Notes under the pieces: model-generated
The model's database searches: none
Seen by the model: only the letters and a program-made list of their open reading frames with translations
What the model was told of the DNA's origin: nothing
Assembly (NCBI GenBank): GCA_964017185.1
Contig: OZ024876.1
Location: 17,992,226-18,056,225 of the forward strand
DNA: 64,000 bases
Direction of reading: 5' to 3'
From: Rugalucina vietnamica
Lineage: Eukaryota > Mollusca > Bivalvia > Lucinida > Lucinidae
Made by a program: the position numbers and the translations under genes
In this document: in pieces, positions 40,801 to 52,800 of the stretch
Layout: every line of letters begins with the position of its first letter
Numbering within the stretch: position 1 is the first letter of the stretch

Positions 40801-43800
40801 ATAAGTTGAAACTTGTCAAGCAGTCATCATGGTTTCTGGTGGTTCCTATCTGAATTAACATATGTGAAATTCTCAGTTTGACAATTGTATGATATATACA
40901 GTGTAATTAAGGCGTATATTAACTGATTAAGTAAATAAGAATTCTCATTTTAAGATTCAAACTTATGGACATGTTTAAAATGACAGTGGCAGGCACTGGT
41001 TTGTAAAAATCTTTATATTTTTTTCTGACAAATATCATTATAACTTTCATGTGCCATCTGGTAATTGCAAATTCTGCTAAAAGGCATAAATGCAACACAA
41101 ATCACATATATATTATGAATGGTCAAAAGTTAAACTTAGATAGCTAAACGGAATTGAGCCACTGTTGTCCCACAGCTATACCCAGATCAGAAAAATTGTT
41201 ATTGAAGTACTCGATGGTAGTTTGTGTGTGGGGGCAGACCTCCATGCGAGGTAATTATATAGCAAAAAAAAACTTCTTGAAGCACTGTGTGTGAGGGCTT
41301 GCCTCGCCACAAAAGCTACTAAAGGTACATATGTTCTACATAGAAACATGGACCTAAAATTGTAAAATAGGCTACACTCAGATATATTGCTGCAAAAAGT
41401 ACCACTCGGACCCAGGCTTTCAGTCCTAAATGTAAATAATCTTAATTTAATTTGGTGACAAAATTGTAAGCTACAAATCAACACAGCATATTCCAGTATA
41501 AGTTGACAAATTAACAAAAATCAAATAAATACTTAACTTACTGGAGATAGACGTCAAGCTAGGCATTTCTACTTAGCTATACCAATACTCATAAATACTC
41601 AATGCTCATAAATAGTGGAAATGCTTGCTTGTCATGAAGATCTTGTGATAAAATAGTAATTATCAATTAGACTTTATCTTCATATTCAATCAGCTGGCCA
41701 GTAACAGTATAAGTTGATAGAGACAACAGGATTCATCCCCAAACAACATTTTTTATTCTTATAGAAAGACTACAGAACCCCCATTCCCTACATAAATTTG
41801 ATCAGACTAGAGGATACCCCATTACCCATTTGTACATTGGATAAATATGTAGAAAGAGACTGCATAAATTTGATCATATAAGTAGAACGAGACTAGAGGT
41901 TACCCCATTACTCATTTGTAAATTGGATAAATAAGTAGAAAGAGACTGCATATTTAACGTTGATCATATAAGTAGAAAGATACTAGAGGATACCCCATTA
42001 CTCATTTGTATATTGCCTAAGAGTAGAAAGAGACCACTAAAACTGTTTCTCATACAATTATCCCCCTGTAGTGAAATGTCCAATAAACATGACTTAACAG
42101 TGTTTAGTTTTCAAAAACTGAGGAGGAAGAATTTTATAACCTCTTGTAAATTATCTCTCAGCTGAGTCCTGGCCTGTGTTCAACGTTGTCACTTTAAATT
42201 GACAGAGCTTTAGACAGTATGGTACCATGAACAAAAAATAAAAATGATAATTTGTACATGTACAAAGAATAAAAATGATAATTTTTGCATTCATGTTTTT
42301 AACATTTTTGGAGGAGTAGGTATGGCTATAACATATAAGGGGAGGTTTGGGGCCATACAAATTTATAATCAATTGGTTTATACAGGGTCTATAGAGACCC
42401 TGGCTTATATTACCATGCATGTATGATTTTGATCAGTCTCTACTTAATGATTTTGACCAGTCAGATACATGTATTATTATTGATATAAGAATTGGTCTTA
42501 AAATTGATAATGAACTGTGCTTCGATAAAGCAACTTGTGCAGAAAAATTTAATGAATTTTACACTACCGTAGCATCAAAGTTGGTTGCGAAACTTCCTAA
42601 AGGTCTAAATAAATTCGGAAAAGGTTTTGTAGAAAAGTTCTACTATCAAAAAGGTGTGAAGCCTAATGCCTATTCTTTCTCAATTGTCACTGAAGGCAAA
42701 GTTTTAAAACTCTTAAACGCTTTGAGCATCAATAAAGCAACGGGACTTGATGGTATACCCTCGCGCTTCGTGAGAGACAGTGCCTCTATTATAGTATCTC
42801 CTCTGACACACATAATCAATCTATCAATTATTCAAGGTGTTGTTCCTGATGACCTTAAAATAGCAAGAGTTGTTCCTCTATTTAAGAAAAATGACAAAAC
42901 AGAGGTTGGAAACTATCGTCCTGTTTCTATTTTGAGTATCATATCTAAGGTTGTTGAAAAAGTTGTGTATGAGCAAATTGAGACTTATCTCGATGAGAAG
43001 AAGCTTTTATACGATTTCCAGTCTGGTTTTAGAGGTCGTTTCTCTACTGATACATGTTTAATCCATTTGACTGATTTCATTAAATTTGAAATGGATAAAG
43101 GGAATCTTGTTGGCATGGTTTTACTGGACCTTCAAAAGGCGTTTGACACCGTTGATCACGGTATTTTATTGATGAAAATGGAAGCACTAGGTTTTAATCA
43201 AGACATTATTAGATGGTTTAGATCTTATTTGTCAGATCGTAAGCAACTTGTTGACGTGTCTGGAATTTTATCTTCTAGCTCTACAATTTCATGTGGTGTG
43301 CCCCAGGGGTCAATCCTTGGACCTCTTTTATTTTTAATATATGTCAATGACATGTCAGGTGCTATAAATAACAAGCTTCTTTTATATGCTGATGATTCTG
43401 CCATCTTGGTTGCGGATAAGAAAATATCAACAATTGAATCTTTGCTACAGAATGAACTGGAGGTGATAAGTGAATGGCTTGTTGACAATAAACTCTCGTT
43501 GCACCTAGGAAAAACAGAATCCATTTTGTTTGGTTCTAAATCTAGACTAAGGTCGCAATCAAACTTAAGAATCTCATGTAAAGGGACGCAGATTGAGTCT
43601 AAAGAAGAGGTGAAATATTTAGGCGCAGTTTTAGAACAGTGTTTGAGTGGTGAAACCATGGTTAAATCGATTGTTCAGAAGGCAAATGCCCGATTGAAGT
43701 TTTTATACAGAAAACAGAAATTTCTTAACTTGCATTCCAAAAAACTTTTAGTTATGTCACTTATTCAATGTCACTTTGACTATGCTTGTTCGTTTTGGTA

Positions 43801-46800
43801 TCCAGGTTTATCAAAATTCTTAAGAGAAAGACTCCAAGTTACTCAAAATAAAATGGTTAGATTTGTTTTGAAACTGGATCCAAAGTCTCATGTAGGGTCT
43901 GAGGAATTTAAATCTTTAGGATGGTTGCCAGTCTCCAAAAGGGTAGATCAGGTGATTTTAAATCACATTTTTAGGATCAGATCAGGAACATCACCTGAAT
44001 ATATGGGTGAGCGTTTTACTCTTGCCTCGTCTATCCATAACTATAGTACAAGATTTCGAGAAAATGGATGTTACCTTCTTCCCAAAGTGAAGAGTTTTGG
44101 CAAAAAATCATTTGCCTTTACAGGCTGTACCCTTTGGAATGCTCTTCCATCAAATATTAAAAATGTAAATAGCTTAACGACTTTTAAAACAGCAGTTAAA
44201 TCTCATCTTTTAGATTCTGTTTTAATATGAATTTAATGTTATTTAACTTATTAGGTAATCGCAGGTGGTATTTTAGGATATATTTGGTCTTAATAGTATA
44301 TAGTATATTTTACAAGTATATTGCAACATGTAACTTGGGTGTTTTGTAAGCTTATTTGATAATGTTTGACTATCTGAATATTTATCAACAGTGCCTCACT
44401 ATGACTTGCAAATCAGCACTTAGGGACCACAATGGAAATAAGAGAGATCACTCTTTCTTTTTTGTGTCATCCTTGGTATTGATTGGCAAGCCATATAACT
44501 TTACAATGGAAAATTGATTATTTTCATGCACCCATGTGTGGAGATAGCATTTTACTACATTGTTCTGTTTTATATTGTACATGTATGTGTATGTTTTGCT
44601 AATCTGTGATACCGAAATAAATCAATCAATCAATCAAAGGACCGAGAAGGTACAATGTATTATTTAACATGAATGGATGTTTTGATAGGAAAATGAACAC
44701 ACTTTTTGTCAAAATATACAAGTTCAACCTCTCTTACACTTCCCTGTTCGAAACAAAATGATTTGTCAGTGTATGAGTAAATTTTATCAGGGAAAATTGA
44801 GTCCAGAACAGGGAAAAATCAGGGAATTTGATTTTCAAAATTGTGTGGCCACCCTGAGATACGAGATAATAAATAATTGTAAATAGGATATGTATGGAAA
44901 TTCTCTGAAATAGGTCACTGATTTTTGATAATTTCTTCTCTTCACTGTGTCTAGTCACTCTAGTGTGGGTTTGAGCTACGCACAGGGCACTTGTGAGGCA
45001 AGCTAAGTTCTGCTTGCTGGTTTGCCAGGTGCTGGGGTAGGGGGAGGGGCGGGGGGCTAGTGATTGGCCCATGTCATTTCAGTTCAAAGGGGCGTAAAAC
45101 TAAATAAATGATAATAATAATAAATGTTTCTAAAATTAGAGATGTGAGTTTAGGACAAATTCTCCCTTTTTTGTTTAAGAGGTATATGTGGGTTGGTGTT
45201 TAAGTTCGTAGACTTTCTGAATAAAAGTTCAGATATCTGCTACACAGAAATTTAAATGCTATTATCTGAAAATACATTCTTTTACCTAGCATATAAGATA
45301 AATAAGCTTAGTTCTACACAAAATGGTTTCAGCACAATGTCATGGGATTGACATCAAAACTACATCAAATTTCAAATAAGAGTCAGCAATAAAATGCCCT
45401 GTTTTGGAACTGCCATGCCTGTACTTATCTGCAAGATTTCCTTCAGGGGATTGTTTATCATTTGTGAAATACTACGGTCATTAGAGATAGCTCATATATT
45501 AACACTTTATGTATATCATGTATATCTATCTGTTGAAATGAAGAATGTTGGCCATAGCAATTGTAGCTTTGTTTTCGCATATGCAACATGTTGGTTTTCT
45601 CATAACACGTTCCAAATGTTGAATATCTTTCAGGCTTAAACCCAGGTACTATAACTTTGTATAAAGGTTGCTTATTTCCCCAAGTTGCTTTGTTTGCGTG
45701 CGGTCCTAGATTGCGTCAAAGCTATTTTAAGTTGTCATCAAAATTTCAGAAATGGTTTCGCTTAAAGGAGTGCAGTGGCCTGGTGGTGAGAGCATCAGAC
45801 TACAGGGCCCAATTGTTCAATATTAACGACATCATTAGTTAAAGATTCGTTAAAATTTCAAACATGAATATTACAAATACACTGCAATGCAAAGGATTCT
45901 CACATTTTATCAACAAAAAATAACAGTGTTTGCTTATGTAGTCGGCATTAACTTAACGAGTTGAGGTTTTAACGATGACGTTAAGCTAAGGAAGTTTTGA
46001 ACAACTGGCCCCAGATCGAGAGGTCAGGGGGTTCCAACCAGGTCCTGAGGTTATAAAACTTTTTTCATGCTCAACTCAGCTGAACATTAAATTTCAACTG
46101 CTTATAAATGTCAACCAAGCCTGTAATTAATGCTGCTCGTAAATGCTAAAATGCCAACAATTGTTGGAATTTTAACATTTATGAGCAGGATAAATTTATG
46201 AGCAGGATAAATTTTAGTCTCAGCTGAGCAGAGCTTGAAAAAAGATTAATAACCTCAAGGCCGGATTGGTACAATGTTGCTATCATGTTCTAGAGAAAGA
46301 CACACCATCTCTCCAGTGGACTGGTTGATAGCCAGGAAGCGTAGGCTTCGATCAGACATGACTTAAAATGAGCCGCCTCGTTGGAAAACCAACAATGTTG
46401 TTTCCGAACAGGTCCGACACAAACCGGCCTGTACAGCTACAGAAGCAGGTTAGAAGCTTGAAATTTTGAAGTTAAGTAGAGGAGGGATTGTACTATCAGA
46501 GTAGCGAAAACAAAGGCGCTGATCAGCTTCTCGGTTACCGCGAAGCTGATCTGCGCCTTTGTTTTCGCCTAGGCAGATTGTTGGTTTTCCCATGTGGCGG
46601 CTCAAATATTTGATCAGGACATCTAACTTTGATGGTTACCATGGTTACAGGCTTGCTTATTGCTTATCCTAAGTTGCTAAATGTTGCTTAATTCAGTTTT
46701 TTTTTTCTATTGTAATGGGGGGTGGGAATGATAATATGGGATTTATATGCAATCCAATGACACTGAGTGAAAACATATATCCATGTAATATACACCGCTT

Positions 46801-49800
46801 GAACCTTGCTCTTATAATCTAAAACTGGGGGTGTACAGGGCTGTACCAAATTTTCTTATTTTTGCTTCAAAACATACGTAGTGGGTACTCATTATAACCA
46901 CCTCTTAACCAACTCTTTGATGTGGTGTTGGTACTCAATAGAACCGTTTGGGGAGGTGGTTCTGATGTGTACCCACAAAATGAGTTTTGGGTGAAAATAA
47001 GAAAATATCAAAATTTTTCAATGGAAAATTATCATTTTTCAGAGAATTACTGTGTACTGTAAATTCGAAAATTTTTGTGAGAACATAATTTTTACTATTT
47101 TTCATGACTTTGTTGTCTTGCGAAAATTAAGTGCTCGCTAGTTGTAGACTGTGTAGACTGCACAAGGACTTGCTCGCGAATTCAAGAACTGTCTTATAAT
47201 TCGGAAATTGCAATTCACGAAATAAAAGTCATGCAAAAAATTTCAATTTTGCAGTATTACATGGGTGTGTTTTCATTATTTGTTTGACTTTTTAAACAGA
47301 CAGAGAAATCATCCCGTCAGGTATATTCACAGTTGTTATCCAGAGACAACCAATATGACAGAGAACAACTAATGTGACAGAACAACCAGTGCAGATGAAA
47401 TGAATAGGAGGCTGTTGGAGGCAAATACCTGTACCTGTTTGGGAACAAATTGTCAAGGATTGCTTGATCCCTGGCAAGTTGTTCCCAATGTACCAGTACT
47501 CCCTATTGTTGTATATTGATTTAGTCTGCATTGGTTGTTTTCAGTCGTGTTTGTTGTCTCTGGATATCTGGTGCAATAATGCATTGTTCAGATGATCTAC
47601 CATGCACAATTATTCTCTCCTCCTGGCCCCGAGGTTATAAAACTTTTTTCATGCTCAACTCAGCTGAGACTAAAATTTATCCTGCTCATAAATGTTAAAA
47701 TGTCAACAATTGTTGGCATTTTAACATTTATTAGCAGGATAAATTACAGACTTTGGTAATCTAAACCTGAACCTTTAATTGATTTGGGCCATTTAATCAT
47801 TGATAAGCTATTGAAATTTTATGCTCAGCTGAGTTGAGCATGAAAAAAAGTATTATAACTTCGGCTCCTGGTATATTTTTCATCCTGACATGATAGAAAT
47901 GTTGTTGACATGGATGTCAAATCACAAGACAAACAAAGTTCGAGTGTTTTACAGAATCTGAACTTTTTGGGGTTCTTATTGTATTGAGAGTTAAGGTAGC
48001 ATTTTACTCAGAGTGATGTTCCGTGTATGAAATGAGCATATCAATGCATAGGATGATCATCTGGATAAGTTATGGTTCATGAGCAACGACATGAGAAAAC
48101 TGTCTTCAGGGTTTCATAGCAAGTCCAGCACAAACACTGTTGAGAAGATTGACAATTTCAGATTTAACTTGTATTAGTCTGGCGTCCTATGGGACATAGG
48201 CAAACAGTATAGCCTCAGATTAGACGCTGCGTTCCATCTGGGGCTATTCTGTTTGCTTAGAGGAATTTCATCGAAAAATGGAGCTTTTTATGTCACTCCT
48301 AATGCCCCTAAAAATGAAAGTGGACACACCCAAAATGATGAGAGGCAAATCCATTTGTCAAAAATGGGTTAAATGTAGGGGTATTGTACTATACAGAGCG
48401 GAAACAAAGGTGCTGTTCATCTGGGTCAGCTGATAGCTGTGCAAGAAAACTGGTCTTTCCAGTTTTCGACCATTTTCAACATAAATTGGTCTGTACACTC
48501 TAAGAAGAAGGCTAGAAGCTTGAAATTTGTGATTTAGAAAAAGAAGGACTATTATATCCCCTATTTCTGAGGCGGAAATAAAGGTGCCGATCAGCGGTGT
48601 AGGTACTGCACAAGGCTGATTTTTCACCATTGTGCCTTAGTTTTCGCATAGGCAAATATCCATTTTTGTCAATAATACAAACCTTTTTTCTCGTGTTGTG
48701 GCTCATAATCTCCTGCATGTTGTTACATTGTACCAAGTTCTTTGCACATGTTTTATTCACAGTTAAATATGAGTCGTGTCATGAGAAAACCAATAGTGTG
48801 GTTTCAGGACAGGCCCGACACAAACCGAGCTATACAAGCACAAAAGATGGCTAGAGGCTGGAAATTTTGGTTTTAGAAAGTATAGAAATTGATACTATCT
48901 GTTTAGCGAAAACAAAGGCGCTGATCAGCTTTGCAAATTACTGCGAAGTTGATCTTCGTCTGTGTTTTCACCTATGCAAGATGTTAGTTTTCTCATGACA
49001 CGGCTCGTATGTTGATTCTCACATGATGGAGGAAAGAATTTTTAGCTCACCTGAGCCGAAGGCTCACAGGTGAGCTTATAGTATACCCATGCTCCGTCGT
49101 CCGTCGTCGTCCGTCGTCGTCCGTCGTCCGTCGTTCACAATTTCAAAGATCTTCTCCTCTGAAACCACTTGGCCAATCAAAGCCAAACTTTGTGTGGAGC
49201 ATCCTTAGGAAGGGGGAACGAAAGTTTGTATAAATGGTCCAGGTCACATGACCAAGATGGCCGCCATGGCTATAAATAGCCAAAACCTTTAAAAATCTTC
49301 TTCTCCAGAACCAGAAGGCCTATGATTTTGAAACTTGGCATGAAGCATCAGGCAATGAAGCTCTACAAAGTTTGTATAAATCATGACCATGCAATGACCT
49401 TGACCTTTTTTACGGCAAGGTCAACGTAGGCCCCCCATGCATTTGAATGGGAAAAAATTGGAAAATGTCATTTAATGGCAAAAACTTGCTAGGAATGAGC
49501 AAATGGACAGAATATTCATGTTTATGAAAATATTTTTGGCCCAGAGGGTTGTCTGCCCCTGTTCCGGGGCTATATACATGTGTATGATTATAATATTCAA
49601 ACATCTTCTTCTCTGAAATCCCTTGGCCAATCAAAGCCAAACTTTATGTGGAGCATTCTGAGGAAGAGTGAATGAAAGTTTATATAAATGGTCAAGGTCA
49701 TTTGACCAAGATGGCCGCCATGGCTATAAATAGCAAAAACCTTTAAAAATCTTCTTCTCCAAAACCAGAAGACCTATGATTTTGATACTTTGCATGAAGC

Positions 49801-52800
49801 ATCAGGCAATGAAGTTTTACAAAGTTTGTATAAATCATGACCTTGGGATGACCTTGACCTTTTTTACAGCAAGGTCAACTTAGGCCGCCCATGCATTTGA
49901 ATGGAAAAAACAGGAAAATGTCATTTAATGGCAAAAAACTTGCTAGGAATGAGCAAATGGACAAAATATTCATGTTTATGAAAATATTTTGGGCCCAGAG
50001 AGTTGTCTGCCCCTGTCGCGGGGCTATATACTTGTGTATTACCATGATATTCAAACATCTTCTCTGAAACCGCTTGGCCAATCAAAGCCAAACTTTATGT
50101 GGAGCATTCTGAGGAAGAGTGAATGAAAGTTTGTATATTATGGTCAAGGTCACATGACTAAGATGGCCGCCATGGCTATAAATAGCAAAAATCTTTAAAA
50201 AATCTTCTTCTCCAGAACCAGAAGGCCTATGATTTTGAAACTTGGCATGAAGCATCAAGCAATGAAGCTCTACAAAGTTTGTATAAATCATGACCTTGGG
50301 ATGACCTTGATCTTTTTACGGCATGGTCAACTTAGGTTGTTCACGCATTTGAATGGGGAAAATTGTTACAATGTCATTTGAAGGGCAAAACTTGCAGTAA
50401 ATTGGCAAATGGACTAAATCTTTATGATTTAAAAAAGAAATTGACTCCAGAGGCTGCTCTGACTCTGCCCTGGGGATATATACATAATACCATTCTAGTC
50501 AAACAAGTTTATTGGTATATATCTCAGGTCTCAGGTGAGCGTTTACAGGACCACTGGTCCTCTGGTTTTTTTTTTTTTTCAAAAAGTGGCCTGAGAAACA
50601 ATTATGTTAATTTGTTTGGCTTTATGAAACCTTTCCAATACATGTTCAGTCAGAATATAATGTAGGTCACATAATTGTGAGCTGTGATGTGAGAAAATTC
50701 TGACCAGGTTGGACACAAACAGGCTTTTAAGGCCACAGAAGATGGCTGGAGACTGGAAATTCTTTTTTTTTTAAAAGTAGAGGCAATGTACTATCCGTTT
50801 AGTAAAAACAAAGGTGCTGATCAGCTGTGCTGTTACTGCACTGATCAGCTGTGCTGTTACTGCACAGCTGATCTGCGCCTTTGTTTTCTCATAGGCAAAA
50901 ATCCGGTTTTCTCCTAACACGGCTGATATCACCATTAGTGTGTTGGCTGTGTCATTAAAAAATCTGTCATTGTGATTTCAAACCAGGATGACATGAACAG
51001 GTCATGTACATGCGGATTGTTCAGCAGTTGGGTTGAGAGCTAAGAAAATCAGATATTATGATAGAATCGCACTTTAGTTAAATACAAATTTCTTAAGCAA
51101 ATTTCATGCAATACTAGTGTTTGCTGGTTTGCTATAACAGGAAGAAATGGAGCACAGGTGCGAAATATGGCCAAATACTGACTTTATTTTCAAGGTTACT
51201 TATCATTTGGAATATATTGTTTTTTCGTGAACAAAGTTAATTAAGAAAAACATGGATTTATCATATATATACATACAGGAATAAAAAAAACGCAAACATT
51301 TATTACATGATATGTCCGGATACCTTATTTCATAGAGAAATTTAAGTAAGCACACCTAATTTACTTGTATTCAGTCCTTTGTAGCTCACCTGAGCTGTAG
51401 GCTCACAGATGAGCTTATAGGATAAGCAAGCTCTGGGGTCTTTGTGGTGGTGGTGTTTTTAGCTCACCTGAGCCGAAGGCTCACAAGGTGAGCTTATAGT
51501 ATAGTAGTCGAGCCGGCATCCGTGCGTCGTCCGTCGGCGTCCGTGCATCATCAACATTTTCAAACGACTTCTCCTCTGAAGCTGCCAGGCCGAATCTTTT
51601 CATATTTCACATATAGCATCTACAGGTGGGGGTAACGAATATTTGTGTTTTTCATTATGATCGGATAAGAACTCTGGCTGCTATGGCAACTTGAAGTTTC
51701 CATTGACTTGTATGGAGAAAAAGTGGAAATTGGCATTTTCCGTTGTCAGGCTGGGGATATTTGAATTTTGCTTTTACATAAATGTTTATTGAGTAGTCCT
51801 TCATGTTTTAGGCAACTTTTGTAAAAATCACTTTATTCGTTTTGTTGCTATAGCAACATAAAGGGTAAATTTTCGAAAAAAATATTCAAAATTCTTCTTC
51901 TCAGAAGCCGTATAGGGGATGATGCTGAAATTTAGCATACATGCTTATGACATTAGCCTGTACAACATTTGTGTTTTTTATTGTCTTTGTCCAACTATTT
52001 TGGTTGCTATGGTAACTTGAAGTTTCCATTGACTTATAAGGCAAAAAGTGGAAATTTGCAATTTCTGCCATTTCATTGAGAACAGCCAAAAAGTCAAATT
52101 TTCGCGCTTAACGTCATGACGATACGCGACCGACGTCACGCCAACAAGAGTAAACAATGAACGTCACTGGATGGTTTTGACGTCGCCCCGCCCATAGGCG
52201 TGGCCTCTAGATCACGTGACTTAATGTTTTTCATTGGGAAATGAAGAACATCAAGAAAGATACTTTCATCTAGGGCGATTGCAATAAAAATGTAAATATT
52301 TTGTATTGTGGCCACTCTAGCGCCTTCAATTCTTCATTCTTGGAAGAAACAAGGATAATCATAACATCTTGGATGAGTTCAAATTTGAGCCAGTTAGCTG
52401 CCCTTGAATGTTTGAAAAATCAATTTTTAGTGTTCTTAAAAAAAAAAAAACAAAAAAAAACTTTGTCCAGTGACTGTACTTGTTGACAGTCAGGTGAGCG
52501 ACCGTTGCCCTTGGGCTACTTGTTAAATGATACTGCCTAAGTTTTTGTTATGGATGGACTCAAGTTTTTTTATGATCTAAATGTATACATGCCTCATCAC
52601 AAAAATACACATGCCAGCCATGCCTTCAAGTGAGAAAACCAGCTCACACTCAACAATGGAAATTACTATTTCATTGCACTGTTATGTTTCTAAAGGTTCA
52701 AAGGTGATTGGACTAACTCATGGCAGAATTGAGAGTTGAAAATAAAGTTATAATTTTATTATACTGCATGAATGTCGATACTTGTTTGGTGTTAATCTAT

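Larger units (their letters stand above)
40662..44856. mobile_element. hAT-like-ended element, 4.2 kb, AGATA duplication, with LINE inside
   Basis: Ends CAGGGTGGCCAC / GTGTGGCCACCCTG; both ends carry gggaaaa.tcagggaattt-type blocks (40690-40790, 44745-44830). AGATA flanks at 40657-40661 and 44857-44861. CAGGG termini recall hAT elements but those make 8-bp duplications, so the superfamily is open. No transposase frame. A LINE RT ORF occupies 42419-44230. Confidence 0.7.
45771..46372 (+). repeat. tRNA-derived SINE split by two MITEs
   Basis: Three pieces. 45771-45804: gtggcctggtggtgagagca-tcagactac, A-box like. 46013-46043: agatcgagaggtcagggggt-tccaacc, B-box like. 46260-46372: body ending gaccgatcagacatgac-like sequence with agccaggaagc. 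Family E separates the first two pieces and family F the last two. Confidence 0.75.

Noticed and set aside
41176..41517. 113-codon minus-strand frame as a gene
   Set aside because: No recognisable domain; within the CAGGG-ended element with no transposase motif visible.
43225..43659. 144-codon minus-strand frame
   Set aside because: Antisense shadow of the LINE reverse transcriptase at 42419-44230.
40662..44856. Firm hAT assignment from CAGGG ends
   Set aside because: The flanking duplication is 5 bp (AGATA) rather than 8, and no transposase is present.
45771..46043. A real tRNA gene (A-box and B-box-like parts)
   Set aside because: The parts are separated by a MITE and no cloverleaf or acceptor stem is seen; it fits a SINE head.
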